From CAZDXB01 sp964509335 (lineage in GTDB: Bacteria; Bacteroidota; Ignavibacteria; Kapaibacteriales; UBA2268), in NCBI GenBank assembly GCA_964509335.1, contig CAZDXB010000018.1, positions 6,134 through 70,133 of the forward strand: a stretch of DNA of 64,000 bases, given 5' to 3'. A model generated the notes under the pieces. The model was not told the origin of the DNA and searched no databases. It saw nothing but the letters and a program-made list of their open reading frames with translations. A program made the position numbers and the translations under genes. Within the stretch, counting starts at the first letter, position 1, and the number at the start of each line of letters is the position of its first letter. Shown one piece after another: positions 1 through 9,400 of the stretch.

Positions 1-828
1 GCGGCAAAAATCAGAGCCGAGGACGGCAGGTATATCGAGAAGACGAACATTTCGCCGTTTATATCGAATTTGCCGTTCGGCAAGGACACCGTCGAGTTCA
101 GCTCGGAAAACGCCAGCGGCTCGACCTCTCAGGCGGCGAATATAATAGAAGCGCTGGAAGTTGGCGCGAAGTGCCTGCTAATCGACGAGGACACCTCCGC
201 GACTAATTTTATGATACGCGACGAGAGTATGCAAAAGCTCGTCGCCAAAGACAAAGAGCCGATTACGCCCTTCGTCGATAAAGCGAAGCAGCTATACGAA
301 GACTACGGAATTTCCACTGTATTAGTTATAGGCGGCTCTGGCATATATTTCGACATCGCCGATAAAGTTATATGTATGGACAACTACGCCCCTTACGACC
401 TGTCCGAGCGAGCGCGGGAAATCGCCGAGAGCGGCGGAAGAAAGCAAGAAGGCGGCGGCTCGTTCGGCGAGATAACTCAGCGTTCGGTAATAAAGAATTC
501 AATCGACGCCCAAAGAGGCAAGAAAATGAAAATTAAATCTCGCGGAACGAGGTTGATACAATTCGGCAGACAGAACATCGAACTGCGCTCGGTAGAACAG
601 TTAATAGACGAAAGCCAGACGAGAGCTATCGGCAAGGCGATATTCCATGCGAGAAAATATATGGACGACGGCAAAACGCTGAACGAAGTATGCGACGCGG
701 TTTTAGCGGATATGGAAACAATCGACGCGGTGGAGCCGAATTCGGGCGGTCTGGCGAAATTCCGAAAATTAGAATTAGCGGCGGCTATAAACCGGCTGAG
801 AAGTTTGAGGATGGAGAGAACGAGGTGA
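1..828 (+). CDS. Predicted ATPase of the ABC class, C-terminal part
   Basis: The frame is open from the first base, so the gene begins outside the window; 275 residues are visible. It resembles the C-terminal half of the uncharacterised 'predicted ATPase of the ABC class' family (ABC_ATPase, PF09818, about 550-570 aa). Seen directly: a signature-like stretch NASGSTSQAANIIEALE near visible residues 37-53, then a Walker-B-like LLIDEDTSATNFM, then EPITPF and GGSGIYFDIADKVI, all in the order usual for the family. The P-loop would lie upstream and cannot be seen. The family has no established role. The gene converges on the TOPRIM gene at 863-1459. An ATG at 70 is internal to the conserved region and is unlikely to be the start. 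Confidence 0.85.
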   Translation, partial: AAKIRAEDGRYIEKTNISPFISNLPFGKDTVEFSSENASGSTSQAANIIEALEVGAKCLLIDEDTSATNFMIRDESMQKLVAKDKEPITPFVDKAKQLYEDYGISTVLVIGGSGIYFDIADKVICMDNYAPYDLSERAREIAESGGRKQEGGGSFGEITQRSVIKNSIDAQRGKKMKIKSRGTRLIQFGRQNIELRSVEQLIDESQTRAIGKAIFHARKYMDDGKTLNEVCDAVLADMETIDAVEPNSGGLAKFRKLELAAAINRLRSLRMERTR

Positions 829-862
829 AAGCGCTTTCGCGAGATTATATTAACGTCGCGAC

Positions 863-1459
863 TTACTTAAAATTATCGAAAAAATCTTTAAGCGCGTCAA
901 AAACCTTATGCTCAAAATCAATATAGCCCTTTTCAGCGGCTATTCCCAGACTATAAGCGGCGGGATTTCTATAAGCTAAATAGCAGAGAAAATCAAATTT
1001 TGAATTCTTATTATGGTCAGGTTTTGAACAATCTTTATAATCTTGGATACAATCGAGTATGCGTTCATCGATAGTCTCTAAACATAAATTCTCTATCGAG
1101 CCGTTCCTTTTATTATCGGGTAAAACAAAAATGCCGAACTTTATATCGCCTTCTTTTATTATAGATTCTTTGACTTTTCTATTTGTGATAAAATTTTCGT
1201 CGCAAAAGGCGTCCCTAATAGATTTATAAGCGGCTTCGTAGTCGTCGTCAGCGTCTCTAACGACGACCAACTTTCTTATTTTGCGTCTTCCGGGAACTTT
1301 GGATAAAAGCCTTAATGTTCCGCGAATATTGTTCTTGCCTATCGCTTCTATTATCTGACAATTTATCCCCAAACGAACAAAATAATTCTCAAAAAATCTT
1401 TTGTCGTCCGAACCTTCAACTACTAGGACAAATTCTTTTTTTATTTCTAGAGCTGGCAT
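863..1459 (-). CDS. TOPRIM-like DUF3226 protein (putative effector nuclease)
   Basis: A 198-aa protein with a DUF3226/OLD-type TOPRIM fold. The first acidic motif is VVEGSDDKRFF (E15, D18, D19) and the second is VVVRDADDD (D69, D71), the two metal-binding positions expected for TOPRIM. It is encoded 8 bases after the AAA ATPase gene at 1468-2517 on the same strand, so the two are almost certainly co-expressed. In OLD nucleases, and in two-gene systems such as PARIS (AriA/AriB), an ATPase controls a TOPRIM nuclease. By analogy this is the likely effector, but that is inference. Base composition is visibly more AT-rich than in the flanking housekeeping genes, consistent with transfer. A non-defensive DNA-repair role cannot be excluded. 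Confidence 0.75.
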   Translation of the reverse strand: MPALEIKKEFVLVVEGSDDKRFFENYFVRLGINCQIIEAIGKNNIRGTLRLLSKVPGRRKIRKLVVVRDADDDYEAAYKSIRDAFCDENFITNRKVKESIIKEGDIKFGIFVLPDNKRNGSIENLCLETIDERILDCIQDYKDCSKPDHNKNSKFDFLCYLAYRNPAAYSLGIAAEKGYIDFEHKVFDALKDFFDNFK

Positions 1460-1467
1460 AAAACGAA

Positions 1468-2517
1468 TTATCTTATTTCGAAATTACTTTCCAGAGAATT
1501 TTTCAAATCTTCGTAGGAATAATCGACGACTTCAATTTCGCCGTTTATTCTCTCCAATCTATAAACTTTAACGCCTATTGAATTATCATTTTTAACTTGG
1601 TTATATAAAGCGTTAATATTTTCCAATGATTGAGTGGAAGCGAATAGTTGAATATTCTTTTCTTTTGACAATTTGATAATTGATTTCCATAAAGTATTTA
1701 ACGCGCTATAATGCAAACCCGTTTCTATATCGTCGATAACAAGATTTGAATTTATTTTGTCTTCGAAAAAAGAAGAAACAATAGAAAGATAAGTCGCGAA
1801 ACCGCGACCTAGAATTTGATAAGGAACGTATTCGTCTAATCCTATATCGACTAAGACGCTGTTTTCAGTAGCTACGCCGGAAATTCTATTGTCAAATAAC
1901 TTTAGTAATTTAATAAATTCTTTGCTTCTTTTCTTCTTGATTATATTGCTAATTTTTCTTACTAAGTCCACAATACTAAATGAAACGGGCGAAATAAAAG
2001 CGCCGAAAATTTCTTCTTTATAGTCTTTAAGAATATCGATTTTATAGCCTTTTTCCCTATCGAATTTTATTGACGTATTATATCTTGAACCGCTAATTTC
2101 AAATTCATAATTTAATCCAATAATATCGCCGTATTCTTCAGATTCGTCTTGGGGATTTACGGAAAACTCTTTCTTATTTTTATCGGAGATTATTTTTGAT
2201 TCTTGATATTTCGGCTCTATTAATAATTTTCTTGAAAATTCTTCAAACTTAACTTTGATTTCAATAGAATTTTCTAAATTCAAATCATTAAATATATACT
2301 TGAAATCTTCCGAAGATTCGCGCGGGAAATTTCTAAAATATTCAATATTCAAAGTCAAATTAGGACTCGAAATTCCAGTCGCTAAAAAAATCGCTTCCAA
2401 TAATGAAGTCTTGCCGGCGTTGTTGTCGCCTACAAAAACGTTAATATCTTGAAGACCTTTTAAACTTAAGTCTTTAATACAACGGAAATTTCTTATAGCT
2501 AATTCTTCTATTTTCAT
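1468..2517 (-). CDS. AAA (OLD/RecF-like) ATPase, partner of TOPRIM protein
   Basis: A 349-aa AAA_15/AAA_21-type ATPase. It starts with the RecF/SMC-like strand MKIEELAIRNFRCIKDL, followed by Walker A GDNNAGKTS (G30-T37). A late signature-like region LGRGFATYLSIVSS precedes Walker B LVIDDIETGLH near residues 257-267. The switch region reads ASTQSLENI where the family usually has TTHS, so Gln replaces His. It lies directly upstream of the DUF3226 TOPRIM gene and 87 bases beyond the 3' end of tRNA-Pro, a common landing place for mobile islands. The pair resembles a split OLD nuclease or a compact PARIS-like defence system. No integrase or att duplication was seen. Confidence 0.8.
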   Translation of the reverse strand: MKIEELAIRNFRCIKDLSLKGLQDINVFVGDNNAGKTSLLEAIFLATGISSPNLTLNIEYFRNFPRESSEDFKYIFNDLNLENSIEIKVKFEEFSRKLLIEPKYQESKIISDKNKKEFSVNPQDESEEYGDIIGLNYEFEISGSRYNTSIKFDREKGYKIDILKDYKEEIFGAFISPVSFSIVDLVRKISNIIKKKRSKEFIKLLKLFDNRISGVATENSVLVDIGLDEYVPYQILGRGFATYLSIVSSFFEDKINSNLVIDDIETGLHYSALNTLWKSIIKLSKEKNIQLFASTQSLENINALYNQVKNDNSIGVKVYRLERINGEIEVVDYSYEDLKNSLESNFEIR

Positions 2518-2604
2518 AAATTCATTCTAAGTAATCAATTAGCAAAGTCGAACTGCCGTCAAACTCATTTGTATATACTACTTACAAAATCAAAATACAA
2601 ATTG

Positions 2605-2679
2605 TCGGGGTGAGAGGATTTGAACCTCCGACTTCTACGTCCCGAACGTAGCGCTCTTACCGGGCTGAGCTACACCCCG
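2605..2679 (-). tRNA. tRNA-Pro (anticodon CGG)
   Basis: The reverse complement folds as a 75-nt cloverleaf. The acceptor stem is CGGGGTG/CACCCCG with discriminator A. The D arm contains GCTC...GAGC, the anticodon stem CTACG/CGTAG encloses loop TTCGGGA, and the T arm has TTCAAAT. Loop position 34-36 reads CGG, decoding proline codon CCG. The 3' CCA is not encoded (CAA follows the discriminator). Confidence 0.95.
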
Positions 2680-2851
2680 AATATTGTATTATATTCGAGA
2701 ACAAACTGCAATTTAATAAGTATCGTTCGGATTAACAAATCTTTTTTGATTTTTCTTCTCCGCGAATTTTTATCAAAATTTATGCGGCTCTGCTTCGTTT
2801 CTTTCTTTTTTGTCTTATATTGGAAAAACTGAAAACTAAGAAACGAAAAAA

Positions 2852-5038
2852 ATGAACTCATACGCTTTAAATCTTGGCGGCTCGATAGCCCTGCTAATTT
2901 TATTCGCTCTGATAGCGACGGCGATAGCTATCTTTTCGTATAGAAGAACCGTCCCTCCCATTTCGCGAAGACAAAAAACGGGCTTGATAGTTTTGCGTTC
3001 GCTCGGAATCGTTTTATTGCTGTTTATGCTATTCAAACCGATACTAACGGGAATCAGCGGCGAAGAAATCCCGCCGAAACTAGCGGTAGCCTTGGACGAT
3101 TCGAAGTCGATGAAACTGAAAGACGCCGCCGGCGACCGCGAAGCGAAGTATTTAAAAGCGATTGAAAGCTCCGGCTTTTCCGAATTGGACAAAGAAAAAC
3201 TGAAAATTTTAAGATTCTCCGAGGATTATTATAATATCTCCGAGTTCGCTTTAGACAGCCTCAAAATGAACGGCGAAGCGACGAACATAACGAAACCGAT
3301 AGAATACATTACCGAGACCGCCAGAGACGAGAACGTTCAAGCGACGCTTTTAATTACCGACGGCGAGTTCAATCAAGGCGCTAATCCAATATACCAAGCG
3401 GAACAGCTCGGCAAGCCGATATTCACAATCGGCGTCGGCGATTCCGTTCCGCCCAAGGATTTGTCGATTCAATCAATAATTGCCAACGAGACGATGTTCA
3501 TCAACTCGCCCGCTCCCGTAAACGTGAACGTGAAAATTTCCGGCTACGACACCGCGACGGTAAAACTTACTCTGACGGACAACCAGAGGCAAATCGGCGA
3601 GCAATACTTCAACATAACGCCGCAAAAACAAGCTTTCACCGCCGTATTCAATTATACGCCGAAAACGGCGGGCGTCCACAAAATCGCGGCAAAAGCCGAA
3701 AGATTGGACGACGAGCTAACTTACAAGAACAATTACGTTGTCGAATACGTTAAAGTTCTCGAAAACAAGCGTAATTTCGCTATTTTCGCCGGCGCTCCAA
3801 GCCCCGACCTGTCTTTCATTAGGAACTCTCTGGAAGATTTGGGCGAAGCCGTCGAAATCCAAACCTACACTCAAAAACCCAAAGGCGAGTTTTACGAAGG
3901 AACTCCGACTCCCGAAAAATTAAAAGACGCAGAAATTTTCGTTTTCGTCGGATTCCCTATCAGTTCGACTCCCAGAGCGACGCTTAAGTTAATCAAAAAA
4001 GAATTAGCCAAGGGCAAATCGCTTTTTTTCGTCGCCTCAAAATTCACTAATTATAATCTGCTTCGCCTGTTGGACGAATATCTCCCCTTCACGCCAACCT
4101 CTTCAAAGCCGATGGAATTTTTAGCTCTGCCGGTATTCGAAGCGGACGCGACGACTAATCCCATTCTCAGAATCAACGGCTCAAAAGACGACTTGAAGCG
4201 CTGGAACGCTCTGCCGCCGATATTCAGAACGGAAACTTTCGTTAAAAAGAAATCGAGTAGCCAAACAATCGCTACTTTTGAAGTGAACAATTCGCCGATG
4301 GACGAGCCGCTAATCATTAGCGGAACTTATCGCGGGCAGAAAAGCGTAGCCGTTCTGGGTTACGGAATTTATAGATGGAAACTGCTCGGTTACGCTTCGG
4401 AAGTCGCCAAAGGGAACGAAAACGCGCTAAATCTTTTCGACATATTCATTAAAAATTCTATGAAATGGCTGTCGGTCGATTTAAAGGACAAGCTCGTAGA
4501 AATAAAAACGAATAAATCGCGATATTTAGCCGGCGAGAAAGTTTCCTTCTTGGCTCAGGTTTACGACCCGTCTTACAGACCGATAGAAAACGCCGCCGTT
4601 AACGTCGTAATCAAAGGCGCGGAAGGCGTAACGAAAGAGCTGACGCTGAACGATTTGGGCAACGGCAGGTATTCCGGCGAAATAAATAATCTAACGAAAG
4701 GCGGTTATTATTTTTCCGGCGAAGCTATTTTCGAAGGAAAGAAAATCGGCTCGGACGCTGGACGTTTTTCCGTCGGCGAACTATCTTTGGAATATCAAAA
4801 TATCAGAATGAGAGCGGATTTGCTGAGAAATATTTCTAATAGAACCGGCGGCAAGTTCTACGCTTCCGAAAACGCCGGCGAGTTTATCAATGATTTAGAA
4901 AAACTGGACAATTTTCAACCGAAGACCGTTACAATAAGAACCGATATTAACCTATGGAATTCGCCTTGGCTATTGGCTTTGGCGTTAGCTTGTTTTGTAG
5001 TCGAATGGATTATCAGAAAGAAATCGGGAATGCTTTAA
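2852..5038 (+). CDS. Membrane-anchored VWA-domain protein
   Basis: A 728-aa protein with two N-terminal membrane segments (about residues 11-30 and 46-63) and one near the C-terminus (about 703-722). A von Willebrand A-like domain follows the second segment: the MIDAS motif is LDDSKSMKL (D82, S84, S86) and a later strand reads LLITDGEFNQG. The middle resembles the glutamine-amidotransferase-like and Ig-like parts of large BatA/VWA envelope proteins common in Bacteroidota. It likely acts at the cytoplasmic membrane with its bulk in the periplasm. The usual MoxR/DUF58 neighbours are absent, but DUF4159/DUF4175 genes that often travel with such proteins lie just downstream on the other strand. 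Its 3' end overlaps the convergent LiaF-like gene by 4 bases. The exact role is unknown. Confidence 0.8.
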   Translation: MNSYALNLGGSIALLILFALIATAIAIFSYRRTVPPISRRQKTGLIVLRSLGIVLLLFMLFKPILTGISGEEIPPKLAVALDDSKSMKLKDAAGDREAKYLKAIESSGFSELDKEKLKILRFSEDYYNISEFALDSLKMNGEATNITKPIEYITETARDENVQATLLITDGEFNQGANPIYQAEQLGKPIFTIGVGDSVPPKDLSIQSIIANETMFINSPAPVNVNVKISGYDTATVKLTLTDNQRQIGEQYFNITPQKQAFTAVFNYTPKTAGVHKIAAKAERLDDELTYKNNYVVEYVKVLENKRNFAIFAGAPSPDLSFIRNSLEDLGEAVEIQTYTQKPKGEFYEGTPTPEKLKDAEIFVFVGFPISSTPRATLKLIKKELAKGKSLFFVASKFTNYNLLRLLDEYLPFTPTSSKPMEFLALPVFEADATTNPILRINGSKDDLKRWNALPPIFRTETFVKKKSSSQTIATFEVNNSPMDEPLIISGTYRGQKSVAVLGYGIYRWKLLGYASEVAKGNENALNLFDIFIKNSMKWLSVDLKDKLVEIKTNKSRYLAGEKVSFLAQVYDPSYRPIENAAVNVVIKGAEGVTKELTLNDLGNGRYSGEINNLTKGGYYFSGEAIFEGKKIGSDAGRFSVGELSLEYQNIRMRADLLRNISNRTGGKFYASENAGEFINDLEKLDNFQPKTVTIRTDINLWNSPWLLALALACFVVEWIIRKKSGML

Positions 5039-5952
5039 TATCTGGAAACGTCGAAATTCGACACTCCGCCCGATATTCTAATTATTATTTTCTTTTCGTT
5101 TTTAGCGAAATCCTCGGTCTCCCAACCTCTGTCCGTTTCGTAAAAACCGCGGAAATCTCTTCCCGAAAGAGCCGTTTTTGCAATAATTCTGCATCCCGAA
5201 CTTTCAGGAACTTTTATTTCTATATTGGAAGCTCCCGCTTCTATTTCGCATTCCGCTTTGTCGTATCTATCGCCTAAAACGCATTCTACGTTTGTCGCTC
5301 CGGTCGATATATCTAACTTTCGAACTTTTAACTCTTTTAAATCGCATTTAGCGTCGGCGGCTCCTATGCCTAATTCCAATTCCCAAACCAGCTCTTCGCT
5401 TAAGCCGATTTTTACTTTGTTTCCAAACTTAGAATCTTTGAATACGAACTTTTTAGTTTCCAAATCGGCGTCTAAATAAAGCGAGCCGCTATCCTTATCG
5501 ATTTCTACGTCAATATATTTAGACGGCAAATAGGAATAAATCTCGCACAAATCTTTATCGGATTTAGTAATATTTATTGAGCAAGCGCCGGCGCCCAAAT
5601 CTAAATAGGCTTCGCGAATCGATTCGTCGTAAGAATAAGACCACTTTTTTTCGAAAGATTCGTCTTCCAACGCGTAATTGTCGTCGTTAAAGACGTCTAA
5701 ACAAAACGGGGAGCAGCCGCGACCAATAAGGACAGCCAAAATTAACGCGATCAAAACCGCCGCCAGAGCCGCGAAGATTTTCTTTAATACGGGCGTAACT
5801 TTTAAAAAAGACAACCCGATTAATATTAATAGCAGGGGCCAATACTTGGCGACTTCCGAAAATTTAACGTCAAAATCGAAGGCTTCTATTCCCAACAAAA
5901 ACAAGCCTAGAAACACAAATAAAGCTCCCCAAAAAGCGCTCGACGTTTTCAT
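5035..5952 (-). CDS. LiaF-like membrane protein (DUF5668 + adhesin-like C-terminal domain)
   Basis: A 305-aa protein. The first 85 residues hold about three hydrophobic segments typical of LiaF/DUF5668 membrane domains. Residues from about 115 to the end form a repetitive beta-rich domain, with glycine-containing strands such as DLGAGACSINI, ELGIGAADAKC and DISTGATNVEC, as in DUF2154/toast-rack domains. Its ATG overlaps the TGA of the PspC gene upstream (ATGA), so translation is coupled. LiaF and PspC-family proteins sense or damp envelope stress in other bacteria, so a similar role is plausible here, but no cognate two-component system is present. Confidence 0.75.
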   Translation of the reverse strand: MKTSSAFWGALFVFLGLFLLGIEAFDFDVKFSEVAKYWPLLLILIGLSFLKVTPVLKKIFAALAAVLIALILAVLIGRGCSPFCLDVFNDDNYALEDESFEKKWSYSYDESIREAYLDLGAGACSINITKSDKDLCEIYSYLPSKYIDVEIDKDSGSLYLDADLETKKFVFKDSKFGNKVKIGLSEELVWELELGIGAADAKCDLKELKVRKLDISTGATNVECVLGDRYDKAECEIEAGASNIEIKVPESSGCRIIAKTALSGRDFRGFYETDRGWETEDFAKNEKKIIIRISGGVSNFDVSRY

Positions 5953-6428
5953 TCTCGACTCCTCTTATTTGAATAAATAAAGATGAGAATTCCGACTACT
6001 ATCAATAGAATCGGAAAGTAAATATCGAAATCGAATCGCGGAATTAAATTATCCAAAAACCATAATCCGCCCAAAATAATGAGAATAGCCGCTAAAATAA
6101 CGTTTCGCTCCCGTAGTCTCTTCTCGGATACTTTTTCTCTAATTTCCGCTTCCTCGCTAACGTTTTCTTCTTCCGCGACGCCCGCGGCGTCCCCGCTTTT
6201 TTTTTCGGAATAAGATTCCGACCCGGGCGCGTTTGATAAAACAATGTCCTCCTGCGGAACGACTATCCATAAAATTATATAAGCGATAACTCCAAAACCG
6301 CCGCCTAAGGTAACGGCTACAAAAATCACTCTGATTAAAACGGGGTCAACGTCGAAGTATTCGGCTAATCCGCCGCACACTCCGCCTATCATTCTCTCGG
6401 CGCGCGAACGATATAATCTTTTCGGCAT
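5949..6428 (-). CDS. PspC-domain membrane protein
   Basis: A 159-aa protein beginning with a clear PspC domain: RLYRSRAERMIGGVCGGLAE followed by YFDVDPVLIRVIFV, then a hydrophobic stretch (about residues 30-57). A charged linker rich in Glu and Ser (about 65-105) leads to a second hydrophobic pair (about 108-155) of DUF5668 type. PspC proteins sit in the cytoplasmic membrane and take part in phage-shock or envelope-stress responses. PspA and PspB were not seen. It is coupled by a 4-base overlap to the LiaF-like gene and lies about 60 bases after the DUF4175 gene. Confidence 0.85.
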   Translation of the reverse strand: MPKRLYRSRAERMIGGVCGGLAEYFDVDPVLIRVIFVAVTLGGGFGVIAYIILWIVVPQEDIVLSNAPGSESYSEKKSGDAAGVAEEENVSEEAEIREKVSEKRLRERNVILAAILIILGGLWFLDNLIPRFDFDIYFPILLIVVGILIFIYSNKRSRE

Positions 6429-6491
6429 ATCTTCCTCCAGAATTAATGATTTATATCTATATTACGTTTTCGCGCGCAAAAAGTTACGATA

Positions 6492-9400
6492 TTATTGAAC
6501 TATTTCGATTTCTTTAGACTCTAATACCTTGAAATATTTTTTGATTAGCTCTTCGTAATCCTTAGAGTAGCCTTGCTCGATAGAGCGCAGAATCTCTCGT
6601 AATCTCCTCGCTTTTCCCTCTTGAGTCGTCATATCGATGTCGCCCGGGCTTTTTCTAATAATATCCTTCCCCGTTTCCGCTTTCCTTTTCTTTTCTTTGT
6701 CGCGCTTATACATCGAGCGTGAATAATCAAGCAGTTTGTTTAATATCTTCTGCTGGCGTTTTACCGTTTCTGGCTTCAATCTGCCGCCTTCCAGTTCTTT
6801 TATATTTCGCTTCATTTCTTCGGCTAATTTCTTTAAATCGCCGCCGGAGCCCATTTTTTCGCCTCGCTTATGAGTCGATAAGCCTTCTTGTTGACCCGCC
6901 ATCTCTTGAACTTTCCCCTGCAAACCATTTTGCTCGGAAATAATTCTAGACATTTTAGAGCGCTCTTCTTGCGAAAGGCCGCCTCTGCCGCCAGCCATCT
7001 TCTGAAGAGCGGCGTTAATCCCTTGCTGTTGATTGGCGAGGCGTTGTAATTGTTGCGACATCTGTTGGGAACTCATTGGCTGGCTTCCGCTGCCGGAGCT
7101 TCCCTGACCGCCTTGTCCTTGCCCGAAGGGGCATGCGCTGTTGTTTTTCTTCATCCTGTCGAGCATTAATCTCATATCAATAGCGGCTTGATTCATATTG
7201 GACATAGCCTTCGACTGATAATTCGACCCCCGCGAAGTATTTCTGTCCTCCAAACTTTCGATAGACTTTTGCATATTCCTTAAGGCGTTTCCAAGCTGAT
7301 TAGCCATTTGCGGCGTAACGGCGAATGATTGTTCGGAAAGTTCGTTTAATTGTTTAATAGAATTCGACAAAGCTTGATTTATCGCCGCCTGCCTTGCCAT
7401 TAGTTCTCGGAACTGCGTCGAATTATAATCCATAGATTTCGTTTTTTGCTTGACGTCCTCTTGGTCCTTTGACAATTTCACCATATCGGATACGGCTTTT
7501 TGCATCGTCCTAATCGCCTTCTTTATTCCCTTATCCTGCATTTGCTTTTTCAGATTTTGCATCTGTTGGGCAAAGGCGGACATATTTTTCGCCGCGTTTT
7601 TTTGCGATTTGTTAGCGTTAGAAAAATCGCCTTGTTGACACTGTTGAGACGCCTTTTGCATCTCTCCCGCGGTTTCGTTTTTTTTCAACGATTCCGAGGC
7701 TTTTTGAATTTCGTCCTCCGGCATATTTTTTAATTGTTCTGTCGTCTTTTTAAAATTCTCGAAATCCTCCGCCATCTTTTCAAAATCTTTTTTTAACTCT
7801 TCCTGCTTCTTCGCTAACTCTTGCCTTTTCTTTTCATCTTTAGGATTGGCGGATTTCAATTCTTCGTTCAACTCTTTTTGTTTCTTTACTAACTCGTCGG
7901 CTTTTTTGGAAAGCGCGTCGGCTTTTTGCTCGGCTTTCAATCTATTCAATATCTTTAGCGTTCGCTCTAAACTCTTTCTGAACTTCTCCTCGTTGAATTT
8001 TACGTTTTCCATCGCCTCTTGCATTTGCTCGGGCGTCGCTTTTTTCATTATCTCTTCTGTATTTCTTTGAATTTCTTCCAATTCGGGAGAATTAACCTCC
8101 CCAAGCAATTTTTGGACTTCTTGATATTTTCTCAAAGTCTCCTCGGAAATAGCGTTCCTTTGCTCCAAGCTCTTTGTTATGTTTTCTATGCTTTTTTCCG
8201 TGTCTTTTAGTTTATTCTTTAAATCTTCCATTTTCTTGGAAATATCCTGAACCTTTTTCTTATCGCTCCAATCGATGTCCTTCGCCGATTTTTTCTTCAA
8301 TAGCTCCCTGTTCAATTCCTCCATATCCCGCTTTGCTTCTTCAGCCTTTTTTAGAGCTTCTTTCAACTCCTTCTCCACTCTGTCTTGCTCTTTATCGACT
8401 TGATTCAACACTTGGTCTAAGGACGGCAATTTAACCAAAAGCGGCTTGGTTCGCGCCGATTTCGGTCCGTTAACAACGTCGTTGTCGAAAACTTCGAGAT
8501 AATACTCGTAAATATCGTCGGGCGAGATGCCAATATCTTCCAAATCCCAAATATACGTCGCTTCTTGTGAAAGCTCGTCTTTTGAAATTGGTATTTTCGT
8601 CGTCTTATACCTTTTTTCCGATTGAGCGTATCTCGACCGGACTAATCTATAACGCAAAGTTAGTTTGGTAAATCCGTAATCGTCGGAAATCGCGGCTCTT
8701 ATCGGCAAAAGCGCTTGTTCGTCAACCTCGACGTTAACCACCGGCTCAATCAAACTTATCGACGGATTGTCGTCGTTCAGAGCGGCGATAGAATACCTGA
8801 TAGGCGATTCGTTTTCCTCGCCGTCTTTATCTATCAGCTCAATATAATATTCGCCGGACCTTGTTACTCTGAAAGTTCCAAAAGCTTTTTTGCCGTCGAT
8901 TTTCAGCGGCGTTTTTACCGTGTCTTTTACGTCCGTTTTTTCTTCGGCTTCGCTTGAATCCGTCTTAGCCGAATCAAGCTCAGTCAATGTCTCCCGACTT
9001 TTGTTCAACAGAGCGACTATCTTAGCTCCGGCTAAATTCTTATTGGAAAAAACGTTCATCTTCACGCGAGAGCCTATTAGCGCAGTAATATCCGCCGAGC
9101 GCTCGTCAAAGTTCTTCGACTTCAATCCGGCGTAGCTTGGATAGTATATCCTGCCGGAAAGAGAGCGAATAAACGGCTTGTCGATGACTTCAATAACGCC
9201 TTTTGCCGTTTTGACTTTTCGAGCGTACCAATCTGTTTCGGCGTAAAATATCAAAGTATTCCGCAAAGACGGTATTTCGTAACTATAAGTATTGTTTGAA
9301 TCGAGACGCAAAACGTATGAATCGAATCCCTTCTGCTCTTTCTCCCTCAGCATTAACCGGACGCTTTCCGGCGGTTTTTTGCCATAAGCTTTAACGACTA

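Noticed and set aside
690..926. 78-codon frame overlapping the end of the ABC-class ATPase gene
   Set aside because: It is an alternate frame of a clearly conserved gene and runs into the convergent TOPRIM gene.
829..2604. Integrative element at tRNA-Pro
   Set aside because: No integrase and no duplicated tRNA 3' end were found at the other side of the AAA/TOPRIM cassette.
7450..9135. Several 60-86 codon plus-strand frames opposite the DUF4175 gene
   Set aside because: They are antisense to a long, compositionally biased coiled-coil gene, have no start context or family match, and are shadows of the Lys/Glu/Gln codon pattern.
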